Shown here piece by piece: positions 11,815 to 22,774 of a DNA stretch of 64,000 bases. Each line of letters begins with the position of its first letter. The stretch's first letter is position 1. Location of the stretch: NCBI GenBank assembly GCA_030765055.1, contig CM060947.1, positions 259,397,137-259,461,136 on the forward strand. The letters run 5' to 3'. A model generated the notes under the pieces. The model was not told the origin of the DNA, did not search any database, and was given only the letters and a program-made list of their open reading frames with translations. Source of the stretch: Mantis religiosa (taxonomy: Eukaryota; Arthropoda; Insecta; Mantodea; Mantidae). A program made the translations under genes and the position numbers.

Positions 11815-12900
11815 ACAGACTCAAAATGTTCTTTATTTCCACCGAATTACAGTTGGAACACTTGCCGATTACACAGAATTACGTAATGCACACAATTACA
11901 ATTCACCAGTTCGTCCATTACTGTTCCACCTTGCACTCGCAATTACGTACACTCCTCCGATGCACGTACGCGGTTCGTTCCCTCACTGGACGCTCCTCAC
12001 GGCTGCTCGCCAAGAACTGAGCTGACTCGCCAACTACAGGCCTTATCGCGGGAAGATCGCCGTTTCTGGAAACTTCGCGGCGCGCACAATTATCCCGAGG
12101 TTTCGAGACGTCTGGTGGGAGGGGAAAGAGACGGTACAGGGCTTCCACCGTTTAACTAATCATCCCTTCAGTTAGTGACACGAGACAAATGGGTAGGCGT
12201 GTGCTGAATGCTTCCCCTCTGGCCCTACTGCCGGCAGGTTCTATAGGGAGTTCCGGCGTTAGGGTGACAATATCGTATAATTTTAATGCCCGACGCCTAA
12301 TTTCGTCCTCCACGTAAGGAAGATCCGAGGCTTCATGAAGCAACCTGTTAGGAAAACAGCGACCCACAGAATATATAGACCATAGTCCTCAATTCTGCGC
12401 ATGTTGCAGCATTGCCAGCCAGCTATCTGCGGCCATGCCCCAGATCTCGCAGGCATATAGCATCACCGGAATTACCAGCCCTCCGAAAAGTTACAACTTC
12501 AGACCAACCCGCATCGAGCTCGACCCCAGCGTTGGATACAGGGAAGCGATTGCTTCCTGCGCACTTGCCGAGAGGTCCCTGAGGTGCTGGCGAAATTTTA
12601 CTTAAGGCTACTGGACGGAGTTAGTCCCCTCTATCCTTGGCCCCGCAAGATGAATTTGGGGCGGTCTGCGGGTGTGTGTCGCTTTGTAAAAAGTAGGCGT
12701 GGCTTTTGTCCGGATTAACGAACATCCGCCAACGCCGACACCACTGTTGTGTGAGGCGGAGGTGTCTTTGTAAGGGGTTGAAGGCTCTCAGGATGTGTTT
12801 GTCTTTCTGAAACCAACGACAATAATTCAATCTTTATCCTGAGGCGGTCCGGCCCATAGCGAACCACATCGAGCCCTCCCTTGTGCTCTACGCCTCCCAA
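11815..12900 (-). pseudogene. LINE-C remnant: RT palm/thumb and 3' untranslated region
   Basis: GC-rich island. Minus-strand 12830-12621 encodes RHLRLTQQWCRRWRMFVNPDKS, the RT region after the catalytic box in jockey-type LINEs. After a frame change, 12600-12370 reads RQHLRDLSASAQEAIASLYP, LFGGLVIPVMLYACEIWGMA and WLAMLQHAQN, with two stops. 12367-12152 continues with GRCFPNRLLHEASDLPYVEDEIRRRAL. This is the thumb and downstream 'conserved Cys/Trp' region of the polyprotein. Below about 12150 the sequence is non-coding and carries an AATAAA on the minus strand at about 11832-11837, which I read as the LINE 3' end. Several frameshifts and stops make it inactive. Its composition differs sharply from the AT-rich surroundings, consistent with insertion. 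Confidence 0.75.
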
Positions 12901-13974
12901 TTAAGTATTGGTGGCGTGAGGAGGTTAAGGAAATGTAGATTGTAATCGGTTCAGGGTGACCTGTAGCTCCCGCATGAGAACTCTCATCTGTACTTCAGGA
13001 GTGGGTGCGTCCTAACTAATTATGGGTTGAATGATGACACCTTTAATCTCGTAGACAGAAGTTTATTGTTATCCTTAGGCCCCTTTGCTCGCCACCGTTA
13101 AGTCGTCGTCGGTTTGGTTGCTGTATTTAGCGTCACTGTCAATATTGTGATGTGAAGCACGAAGGCAGTAGCACTGCGTAGTCAAATTGGATATATTTAT
13201 CGTCTTTCCTATTTATTCTCTCTCACTGGAGAGATTATTAAATATTGCATTTTGTCTCTGTGCATGGCGCGTAAGCATACTTTTTGGGTGGCGCCAAATG
13301 TGCGTCTGTCTCACGTAGAACTCAGGACCAAAGTGCTTTTATTAGAAAAACATACTTTCCGCCATCACTTTGAATTACCCCACCCTCTAGGTATTTCTCG
13401 GAGTTTGCAAAATCACATGAACAAATATCAATTTTCTATTGGCTGGTAACTATCCCCACTTGAGACCAGTGTTGAGAATTTCAAGTTTTGTACCTAACAT
13501 AAGAGACACTTTCTCTAACGGTCCGCACGCAAAAATTTATGCGGAAGCATGCGTTCTGAGCGACGGTCAAAATCTTTAAACCTGTTGTCAGAAGAATGGG
13601 ATTTTAACAATGGATTGGTTTCCGACAGGAAGGTGCCAAATTTGCCGTGAGGGCAAAACAGACAATTGAGTAGGGTTGTTTGTTTACAGGGATTGCAAAG
13701 GGAGTTTATTGGCCTTCGTAGAATGGCCTTGTCACTGTGACGGTCTCCGGGGTATATGCTAGCATTATGTCATATGTCTTTCTGATATCAGGTTATATGT
13801 CGTCTCAGTGCTCCTAGGTGACAGGGGCTGCGTCAATCCTTGCCTGGTTCTTAGAGGTGATAAACAGCCGTAACCCTATATGACTTTAGGTCTGCACTTT
13901 CCGCAGCTCTCTGACACATTGAGTAGTTGTACCCTGTCTCCTGCAACAAACGTCTTAATGATTTTTTGGGTGCC
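12901..13974. other. No gene recognised
   Basis: Mixed composition. The part next to LINE-C (to about 13010) may be more decayed LINE, but I cannot place motifs. The rest, including a 65-codon plus-strand frame at 13252-13449, has no recognisable content. Confidence 0.35.
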
Positions 13975-14248
13975 TGCTCCAGTCGGGCCGCGCCGTGGCT
14001 CAGTGGTTAGACCGCTTAGCTCTCAACAAGGTGGCCAGGGTTCGATCCCAGACGACCGCAAAGTGAGATTTGTGATGGACAACACGGCGCTGGGGCGGGT
14101 TTTCTCCGGGACCTCCGGTTTCCCCCGCACATCTCATTCCACTGGTGCTCCATCTTCATCTCATGTATCATTAGTGTCATCGCCTGCGGTGCCGTATGTA
14201 GTAAAAGCGGGCGTTAAACACTACACATTTCATTTATTGCTCCAGTCG
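13975..14248 (+). mobile_element. SINE1 copy A, tRNA-derived, with 11-bp target-site duplication
   Basis: A RNA-polymerase-III-type head: A box TGGCTCAGTGG and B box GGTTCGATCCC, about 35 bases apart. A body follows with 'gcgctggggcgggttttctc' and 'gccgtatgtagtaaaagcgg', and the copy ends in 'cactacacatttcat'. The same sequence occurs at 20412-20662 and inverted at 49852-50086. The copy is bracketed by the direct repeat TGCTCCAGTCG at 13975-13985 and 14238-14248, the expected signature of LINE-mediated retrotransposition. The SINE is non-coding, so open frames crossing it are not genes. Confidence 0.92.
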
Positions 14249-15864
14249 TGCTCTTATGTCAAAAACCGTGGGACGCCTAAGCTGAACGATGCTTGCCTTT
14301 TTCACTCACCAGAAATCCAGTTGTTTTCAATTTGTTTACTAGTCCCAGTGTTGTGATTCTTTTGGGAGGATTACAAATACAAATATATATCTGGTATGCC
14401 CTTTGAGTGGCTGTAATTGAATTTGTAATCGAGTATTGCTTCACAAGGGAAATTCTTTGATTCAATGTTTACTGCATGGTCACGTTGACTAGAACAAAAT
14501 TTCGAAAACAACTGCCAACTATCACAAGTAGGTATAGTACATGAACATCTGCGCATCTAGTGACAATGAATCAAGACTCCAGAGCAATGTGCTTAATTTG
14601 GTGCTAAAATTGGGTCATTGAACTTTCAACGGAATAATTAGAGAAAGAAATGTCAGTTCTATATATACCACTCTGCATTTTACGGCCAAAATAAGTGAAG
14701 TATTAGCCATCTAAGGTTTTAAAGCTAAGGTGTTCGTTCAAATTCGGGGAAGCGAGCGGATCTGTAGTAAAATGTAACACACAAAACTGTATAAAGTCAA
14801 CCATAAATACACCAGCAATACTCAGACACAATTCTGTTCTTCACCACTTACGACGAGGAAGCGTGCCTAGATAGGAGTGCAACAAGGATATAAACAAGTG
14901 TCATCAAATTGTAATACAGAGATTCGAAAAAGATCTAGGAATATCCTATTGAAAGCGTTTCTACTCACCTATTATTACTGGAGTTACGTGAACCGAATCA
15001 CGCCTGAACATGCCTAAAAGGAAAACAAAAGGCTCGTTTACCTCAGTTATTCATATGAAGGGTGGTTAAAGGGGGGTAGGCGGGGTCTCATTCACTTATC
15101 GTCCTAAGTGCTGCAGTGCGAGTAGAGGATGTGCGATCAAGATGACAAAAAATTCCAAACAAACAAAAACATTGGTGCAGAAAACTGAAGACAACCATCA
15201 ATCAACACGCAAACTTCCAGAAAAAACACAAAAAATTAGGGATACAACATTAAAATGTGGTGCAGAAGAAAAGGGGAGAAAATAGTAAAACATCTAAGAT
15301 GTTACATTCAGATAATAATGGACTTACCGGTCTCCTGGAAAATTTCTGTTTAAAACAGATGACATTCAATTTTCATACTTTCTTTTACATAAGAACTGTA
15401 CAGCTTCGAACATAAAATATTGTAAGATATTTTTGAGATGCATTACTTCTTCAGAAAATAAATTTTTATTCAGAAGATCTAATTCAAAACAATTGCAATG
15501 GCACACAATGATATGGACCAACATCTTGCAATGAAGTTAAAAATCCTGATTACGGTCAACTTGTGTGTACCTAACCTCTCTACTGTGCTAAGGTTACATG
15601 GCGCAATCCCAAAACCCCAAGGTTCGATTCCGTTTTCATTTGTCTTGTTCAAATTTAACAGAACAGTACCGGGTCACATGCAGCGAAAGGAGGCTTACGG
15701 CATATGCGGCAATGTATCGAAACTGCATCAAATTAATATTCTGTAGATTTTACCTGCCCTACACTGTGCAAAAGTAGGTTACAGATTGTAATCCACGCAA
15801 AAATAGGGCATCAATATTTCATAAGTTTAGATACTGCCTTTATTGAACATTTTTTAATAAAATG
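14249..15864. other. No gene recognised
   Basis: AT-rich sequence between SINE1 A and the Tc1-like element. A lone B-box-like GGTTCGATTCC at about 15621-15631 has no convincing A box before it, so I do not call a SINE. No coding signal. Confidence 0.4.
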
Positions 15865-17270
15865 TACACTCCTGAAAATTGAAATAAGAACACCCTGAAT
15901 TCATTGTCCCAGGAAGGGGAAACTTTATTGACACATTCCTGGGGTTAGATACATCACATGATCACACTGACAGAACCATAGGCACATAGACACAGGCAAC
16001 AGAGCATGCACAATGTCGGCACTAGTACCGTCTATATCCACCTTTCGCAGCAATGCAGGCTGCTATTCTCCCATGGAGACGATCGTAGAGATGCTGGATG
16101 TAGTCCTGTGGAAGGGCTTGCCATGCCATTTCCAGCTGGCGCCCTCAGTTGGACCAGCGTTCGTGCTTGACTTGCAGAACGCAGTCCCAAATATGCTCAA
16201 TGGGAGACAGATCCGGAGATCTTGCTGGCCAGGGTAGTTGACTTACACCTTCTAGAGCACGTTGGGTGGCACGGGATACATGCGGACGTGCATTGTCCTG
16301 TTGGAACAGCAAGTTCCCTTGCCGGTCTAGGAATGGTAGAACGATGGGTTCGATGACGGTTTGGATGTACCGTGCACTATTCAGTGTCCCCTCGACGATC
16401 ACCAGAGGTGTACGGCCAGTGTAGGAGATCGCTCCCCATACCATGATGCCGGGTGTTGGCCCTGTGTGTCTCGGTCGTATGCAGTCCTGATTGGGCGCTC
16501 ACCTGCACGGCGCCAAACACGCATACGACCATCATTGGCACCAAGGCAGAAGCGACTCTCATCGCTGAAAATGACACGTCTCCATTCGTCCCACCATTCA
16601 CGCCTGTCGCGACACCACTGGAGGCGGGCTGCACGATGTTTGGGCGTGAGCGGAAGATGGCCTAACGGTGCGCGGGACCGTAGCCCAGCTTCATGGAGAC
16701 GGTTGCGAATGGTCCTCGCCGATACCCCAGGAGCAACAGTGTCCCTAATTTGCTGGAAAGTGGCGGTGCGGTCCCCTAGGGCACTGCATAGGATCCGACG
16801 GTCTTGGCGTGAATCTGTGCTTCGCTGCGGTCCGGTCCCAGGTCGACGGGCACGTGCACCTTCCGCCGACCACTGGCGACAACATTGATGTACTGTGGAG
16901 ACCTCACGCCCCACGTGTTGAGCAATTCGGCGGTACGTGCACCCGGCCTCCTGCATGCCCACTATACGCCCTTGCTCAAAGTCCGTCAATTGCACATACG
17001 GTTCACGTCCACGCTGTCGCAGCATGCTACCAGTGTTAAAGACTGCGATTGAGCTCCATATGCCACGGCAAACTGGCTGATAGTGACGGCGGCGGTGCCC
17101 AAACGCTGCCCAGATAACACCATTCGACGGCCAGCACCGCGGTTCCTGGTGTGTCGCTGTGCCGTGCGTGTGATCATTGCTTGTACAGCCCTCTCGCAGT
17201 GTCCGGAGCAAGTATGGTGGGTCTGACACACGGGCGTCAATGTTTTCTTATTTCCATTTCCAGGAGTGTA
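15865..17270 (-). mobile_element. Structurally complete Tc1-like transposon with TIRs and TA target duplication
   Basis: Terminal inverted repeats of about 27 bp begin CACTCCTG(A/G)AAAT; the left one starts at 15867 and the right one ends at 17268. Each is flanked by TA (15865-15866 and 17269-17270), the target duplicated by Tc1/mariner elements. The 1,402-bp element carries one transposase gene on the minus strand and an AATAAA signal near its 3' end. This is the best preserved Tc1-type element in the window. Confidence 0.93.
16022..17025 (-). pseudogene. Tc1-like transposase, two frameshifts
   Basis: The likely start is the ATG at 17023-17025 (MLRQRGREPYVQLTDFEQG), as family proteins begin at about this point although the frame stays open further upstream. 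Domains in order: a paired-type helix-turn-helix (LTDFEQGRIVGMQEAGCTYR, then IAQHVGREVSTVHQC), a second HTH (FQQIRDTVAPGVSARTIRNR), then the DDE domain with Asp in VIFSDESRF, Asp in LFQQDNARPH and Glu in LSPIEHIWD. I count 32 residues between the last two. One single-base frameshift lies at about 16490 (before CIRPRHTGPTPG). A second is near 16145, after which the frame continues as QLEMAWQALPQDYIQHLYDR to a stop at 16022-16024. The enzyme would bind the TIRs and move the element to TA sites. With two frameshifts it is inactive but young-looking. Confidence 0.9.
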
Positions 17271-17589
17271 TATGTGCATATTAATCCATTATTAAGAAAA
17301 CTTGATTATTAGAAAAGTTTAGTATTTCCCAAATATGCACAATCTACTGATTTTTGACCAAAGTGTGCCGAGGCTTAAATATTTTAATCCCAAATTAAAC
17401 GTAGGCCAGGAATTTTCTAGAAATCTGCTTTGAAATCTTCAACATTTCGAATGACTTTTGTATCACTGAAAAACTGTAAGCAATTAACACCATATTTTGT
17501 TTAGAAAGCCCTTGTGTCAGTTATTTTTGGAGCATACCGAGACATTCCTGGTTATTCATTTGAATTTTCCAGTAATCATGCACTCGATA

Positions 17590-17966
17590 TTCAGTGTTTT
17601 ATCTCTTGGACATACAAAAGGAATGTATAGTGTGTGTAGGTAGTTTGCCACCTCCAAAGTTAAGTCATATCGGACGATGAATGAAATGGGTGAAATGATG
17701 CTCAAATGAAAACCCCGGAAAAACCTTATCCAGGTAACTCACCCTAACTGGGATACGAACTCGGGACCACTAGAACGTGAGGCAGACACGCTAACATCTA
17801 CGCTACAAGGCGGACTATAAAGGAATGTAAGACGTCACCTAGACAACCAGTTTCAAAACATTTGACTATCACTTAGGTCTACTGTCTTCCCCTTAAAATA
17901 CTTTAAGATAATGTTTATCTTGAGGTTGTTGGAGCAATATGTGTTTGATCAAGAGTAGAGAAAGTC
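17590..17966 (+). repeat. Foldback-element terminus with one 121-bp unit, split by SINE2-A
   Basis: The outer motif 'tctcttggacatacaaaagg' at about 17602 and 'cacctagacaaccagtttc' at about 17836 match the outer flanks of the other 121-bp arrays. A single diverged unit follows, with the palindrome taagataatgtttatcttga near 17910. Between the two outer pieces lies a SINE (17628-17818). This is therefore a solo end of the foldback family, pre-dating the SINE. Confidence 0.75.
17617..17829 (-). mobile_element. SINE2 copy A, with 11-bp target-site duplication
   Basis: Read on the minus strand: tRNA-like head with A box TAGCGTAGATG and a B-box-like AGTTCGTATCCC. Then come 'agggtgagttacctggataa', 'gagcatcatttcacccattt' and 'cgtccgatatgacttaac', the shared SINE2 body and tail. 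The direct repeat AAAGGAATGTA flanks it at 17617-17627 and 17819-17829. The tail portion is the sequence that makes up the 108-bp satellites at 24.5 and 27.6 kb. Confidence 0.88.
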
Positions 17967-20224
17967 AAAACCTCCTGGCTTCAACCTGATTTGAAGCGAT
18001 GCCATTTTAAACTGCTCATTATCACACAGTCATATTAAAGGATAAAGGAAAGAACTTCATGTAAACTTTTGTTCAAACCTGTCTGTGAAAGCAAGGGAAG
18101 CATTTGTAATGAGGGGAGGGGGGGAGGACTCAGACTGGAAATTTCAGGAAACCTTCCTCACTTCATCCCGGATACAAAAGAACTAGCCTAGACTGCGGGT
18201 TTGAAATTGGCTCTTCGTACATAGTCTCTTATCCCTTCGTTGGCTCAAAGATAACTACAAAAAAGTGAAGGGGAGTGAGCTGTTTTGGAATCCTAGTTGC
18301 CTGGACGACTGGGCTGACTATCGAAGTTCTTGCATTAGAGATGGCTTGAAGTCTCTTAACTTTGATGCAACTATCTCGTTCAAAAACAAAAGGAAATGAA
18401 GAAAAGGGCTTCGATTCTAGATAAAAAGTTTATTTAAGGTGAAATACTCAAAAAATCTCCACACGCAAGCTACGTATAACTTAAAACAGTTTTTATAATC
18501 TTAATTATTTCAAAAACAAACCAAAAAGGTAACAACTTTGATTAAACGCCATATATTTTATTTGAAATTTTTTTTAAAAATTTGTACCTGAAATTTCTGA
18601 CAGCAAGACTCTGGATTAATCCTCAAATATGATATGATAAAGTTAAAACACAAAATAAAAATTTTCGTTGCTTTAGCCCTTTCCGATACATTCTTTGTTG
18701 CCACATTAAACTTGCAAGGGGCATAGTTGTTACAATAGTAAAGTTTTAATTTTGTTATTGGTTATGTATGGTAAGTAAAGAGAATATTGCATCCATAAGT
18801 ATTCTGAAGATGCCATTACACTGGAAAAACAGTTTTGGGAGTTCAAAAGGAAGAGGATATTTAGAAAAGCGTGTGTGGAAAAATAAGCTTTGATACTCTA
18901 TTTAATAGGCAAATTGCACAGAGATTCTCAAGAAAATGTCTACCACGAAACTTAAATTTTTCTGAAGAAAAAAAGTCCGTTATATAAGAAATTTTTAGAA
19001 GCGTTAACTGTTTCAGAGAAATTTCTTGTTAAAGTTTTATACTTTTCTAACCTATAAAGTGCTATTTTTTATTTCTGTTCCTGTTTTTAACTTTCTTTTC
19101 GTGTTTGTACAAAGATAATATCTCAAGGCCATTTCGTAGAGATCTGCTGAGTGACTCTCCGGCGGTTTGGGCGGGTTCCCACAGGGTGGCTCTTAGGAGG
19201 GTGCCTATGAGAGTAAATATATATTAGGGAACTCTACACGTCTCTTCCCCTTAGGTTCTCATTCCTACAGTGCATTTGCCTCTCAGGGATGTATACACAG
19301 GGTTGAGGTGTCCCTGACTGAACAAAATATAAATGATTAAGATGTGTTCAAAATGGGATGATGTTTGTCCTTGAGTCGTACTAGACGAGCAACGAATCGG
19401 AGTCCTGCGGTGTTCTATTTCATTCCCCCTAAGTGGTGTGTGACGTGCGCCTACCTAATAAATCTCTAATAAATACTAAGATAAAAATTACATTTTGCAA
19501 AAAATGATCTATGAGGAAAGTGAAGAATAATGTATCTAACATAACCGTAAAAGCCTTATTTTTATCTCAAATAGTTTTCCTAATACTAACAAATAAAGCA
19601 CTATTATGTTACAACAATGCATCACGACGTAAGCATTGTAATGGATATTATTGGTTGGTATGTATGAGTGTACGTATATCTGTAATTACTCAGAACTGAA
19701 ACGTAGATATTTGACATGACGTGAATTACTTTGAATAAGCCAAGGTGTTTGTTAAAGTCGGGGGAGAAACAAACAACACACTTCCTGCTGGCTTGAAGGA
19801 TGGTGCATCGGCAGAACGTGAGTTGTCACACTATATGCTTGTTTATGAATCGTACATAATCTTTATATACTTTAGAGAGTTCACAGATGTTCTTCTGTTT
19901 CAAAACCAGGGAAAGTGTATCAGCTGGATCAGCTTGCAATTGAAAAGAGACATGAGGTATTATAAACCACCTTCCCCCTTATCCCTACCAGAACAATCAA
20001 ACGCTCATATGTTGCAAACAGAAATAATACTTTTAAATTGACAGACGTTGACCGACTTATTCACCAAGATATAGACAAGGTTGCACAAGACTGGGAAACA
20101 GCATGAGATATGTAGATAAGTAACTGGGCCTGCTTCAACCAGCGAGTTACCGAGCTGTTCCAAAAGGGCGAACGGCGCTTTCGTGAGGCTTTCAGTAGGA
20201 CAAGACCTAGAGATTAACAAGGCC
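17967..20224. other. No gene recognised
   Basis: AT-rich sequence with a G-run at about 18111-18127 and a GC-richer patch at 19140-19290. Frames of 62-98 codons on either strand are composition-level and show no domain. I see no repeat shared with the rest of the window. Confidence 0.4.
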
Positions 20225-20860
20225 CCCCATCTGGTCTTGTGGACTCAAGACGGAATGGAAGTGGATACGCCACTTACGCGCGCCAAATCCAAAATTGGAA
20301 GGCTACCGATATGACCTCGGGAGGGCCGCCTGGTGATCTAGCACACCTTCTACTAGTGGGAATATATGGCTTCCCTCAACTCTGTCCGGAGACGTAGCCG
20401 ATCTCCCACGAGGCCGCGCCGTAGCTCAGTGCTTAGACCGCTTGGCGCTCACCAAGGCGGCCCGGGTTCGATCGCAGGCGACCGGAAACTGAGATTTGTA
20501 ATGGAAAACACGGCGCTGGGGCGGGTTTTCTCCGGGATCTCCGGTCCCGCTATCTCATTCCACCGGTGCTCCAACTTCATCATCTTCATCTCATGTCATC
20601 ATGTCATCGCCTGCGGTGCCGTATGTAGTAAAAGCGGGCGTTATACACTACACATTTTATTACCGATCACAAACGGGTATGGGGAACCACTGCCCCCTCG
20701 AGTCCAACCCAATCCGAACAACTCCCTAACAGGGAGGGGCTCGAAAGTTCGGCCCGAGGCTCCTCTAGTGACGTCAGAGGTACCTTGAGTGCTAGGGGTC
20801 CGCAGCACCCGCAACACGGCAGCTGAAGGGGACGCATCTCCTTCCCTAAGGAGAAACTAC
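20225..20860 (+). repeat. Repeat X copy 1 (unclassified dispersed repeat), carrying SINE1-B
   Basis: Segments such as 'aacggaatggaagtggatac', 'gggccgcctggtgat', 'caacccaatccgaacaa' and 'cctctagtgacgtcagaggt' recur in the same order at 49500-50130. The two copies are about 85 percent alike by eye. The repeat is GC-rich and has no coding domain I recognise; it may be the 3' region of a LINE or a SINE-like element. A SINE1 copy interrupts it at 20412-20662. Confidence 0.7.
20412..20662 (+). mobile_element. SINE1 copy B inside repeat X
   Basis: Same head, body and end as SINE1 copy A: A box TAGCTCAGTGC (last base off consensus) and B box GGTTCGATCGC. The flanks 'ccgatctcccacga' (20398-20411) and 'ccgatcacaaacgg' (20663-20676) agree at 10 of 14 positions and look like an aged target-site duplication. 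The uninterrupted site can be seen in repeat X copy 2 near 49689. Confidence 0.85.
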
Positions 20861-20904
20861 AAGAGCACTGCTTTTAGAAACAAATAGCACGTGACGAGAT
20901 TTTG

Positions 20905-21245
20905 GAGCCTATCATCATGAACTTAAACAACAGGCGAGAGCGCCCTTAGAGGGCCAAGGCCTAGCAACCCGGCTGCCGGCCTCACGCCCAATTACGCAGA
21001 GGTAGACGTTCATCCAACCGATACGGGGAGGAAATGTCAGAATCTCGGCATCCCCCAGCTGGAATGATGGTTTCCGTGACCGTAAGCCACTCGCTTTCCC
21101 TGCGACGCTGAGTGGCAATCCGTCCTATACCCGGGACATAAAATCCACACCCCATGGTTGGGATCGAACACGGGCCGCTTTCCCTGTCCAGGGACCAAGG
21201 TACGCTGACTTAGCCCGCTACGCCACCGCGTAGGACCATCATAAA
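20905..21245 (-). mobile_element. SINE3, tRNA-derived (single copy in window)
   Basis: On the minus strand, starting at about 21245: A box TGGCGTAGCGG and B box GTTCGATCCC, spaced as in a tRNA-derived promoter. About 250 bp of GC-rich body follows, containing 'gcgtcgcagggaaagcgagt' and 'cgtgaggccggcagccgggt'. It differs from SINE1, SINE2 and SINE4. Only one copy is present, so its ends are approximate and no target-site duplication was found. Confidence 0.65.
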
Positions 21246-21535
21246 CTTGCAACACTCACACGATGAAGACGTTGACAATGACGAATTGTCTCTTAACGGA
21301 AGTTACATAGCTATCAGGATGTGCCGCTGGCAGTTTCGTTGGTTTAGAAAAGTAGGTATTTCATTAACTATAGTTAGTTTTAAACTATATATTTAAAACA
21401 TGTGTGCACATTCGAATATCCATGTTGCAATTTTTATTTGATTAACGGCATTATTATAAAGCTTTGGAAAATTCAGTTTGCGTTCCCTTACTTCTAGCGC
21501 CAAGAATAGTCGCAAGTGTGAGAGAGAGGGAAATA

Positions 21536-22774
21536 CGCGGGCGGTTCAATAAAGAATAATCATAATTTCTTACGGTCATCATGTTTCGCACTAAAAATCA
21601 ATCTTGTTATATTCTGTTAGCTTTACCAGAAACAAACATGACAGAATAGTTTCATTGTTCGTACTCCTGGTTCCCGCCTGTGAGAACCAGGCAAGTTCAG
21701 TCATGTTCAGTATCGCCTAATGCTGTAATGGAGGTAACACGCGAGGCACAATATGCGGCTTTTGAAATTCTGCTTTCGTCTCAACAAATCTTCAGTTGAG
21801 GTCTATACAATGTTACAGGAGGCCTATGGAAAGTCTGTTCTTCCCTACAGCACAGCTCGAAGGTGTTTTAAGATGTTCAAAGAGGGGAGACAGTCATTTT
21901 CAAAGGAAGGTGAACCCTGTGCTCCAGTTACTGTTCTTACGGAAGAAAACATCAACACTGCTGCTGCCATTGTGAGAGAGGATCGACGAATTACCTTAAG
22001 ATCACTTTCTGAAATGCTTAACATTTTATTGGGTGCACATTCACACATTGGTGACAGAAACATTACACCTGTAACGTGTTTGTGTGCGATGGATTCCAAG
22101 ACTGTTGATTCCCGAACAAAAGGACATTCGAATGCAGGTCTGCCTGCAGTTAAAGTTGATGTTAGAGGAAGATCTGAAGTTTCCTTCAAACGTAAACACT
22201 GCTGATAAAACTTGGCTACATAATTTTGATCCTGAGAGCAAACAGGAAAGCTCAGTGTGGAAATCTCTTTCATCACCAACCCCACAAAAAGTATAAGTTG
22301 TTGCTTCTGCAGGGAAAATTATGGTCATCTCATTCTTTGATATTCATGGAATGATTTATCAGCATGTTGTACCTGCACACCCATCAGTACCTGGACAATA
22401 CTACAGGGATGTAGTACTGAAAATATTGCAAGTCCATATCAGGCACAGAAGACCACATCTCCGTTAAGCAGGCTGGATACTGCACCACGAAAATGATCGG
22501 CTGCATATTGCCAAAGTTGTTGCTGAATATCTTGCAAAAATCAACGTGAAATGCATTCCTCACCCTCCCTATAGTCCGGATTTAGCCCCGTGTGGCTTTT
22601 TTTTCTATTCCCTAACTTGAAGAAACGCCTTCGTGGGAGGCATTATACATCATCAGAAGCAGTGCTGAAGTCTTCGGAGGCGAATTTGGAGAACCTATCA
22701 AAAAATGGTTTCCAGCATGTCTTTGAAGACTGGCAGAAACGCTGGGACCAGTGCATCCAATTCAGGGGAGACTA
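21536..22774 (+). mobile_element. Mariner family A, copy 1 (3' end lost at junction with copy 2)
   Basis: The left terminal repeat (CGCGGGCGGTTCAATAAAG, a variant of CGAGGGCTGTTCAATAAAG) is preceded by TA. The transposase begins at ATG 21728 and breaks almost at once by an extra T (the frame then reads as LNKSSVEVYTMLQEAYGKS). Recognisable parts are the N-terminal HTH, LPYSTARRCFKMFKEGRQSF, VREDRRITLRSLSE, the first catalytic segment near 22206-22270, the second Asp region (LHHENDR, where the catalytic Asp appears lost) and PHPPYSPDLAPCGFFFY, where the third catalytic Asp is replaced by Gly. The sequence ends in FEDWQKRWDQCIQFRGDY just before 22774, where copy 2 begins at a TA. The right end of copy 1 does not reappear beyond copy 2. 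Inactive. Confidence 0.88.

Noticed and set aside
13986..14060. Possible tRNA gene
   Set aside because: A and B boxes are present but no cloverleaf with an acceptor stem and anticodon loop can be formed convincingly. It is the head of a SINE repeated elsewhere.
13880..14356. 158-codon plus-strand frame
   Set aside because: It crosses SINE1-A including both target duplications and is not conserved as protein.
15600..15640. B-box-like GGTTCGATTCC suggesting another SINE
   Set aside because: No A box at the right distance, no second copy and no target duplication.
20366..20788. 140-codon plus-strand frame
   Set aside because: It runs through repeat X and SINE1-B, both non-coding. Its middle duplicates translation of other SINE1 copies.
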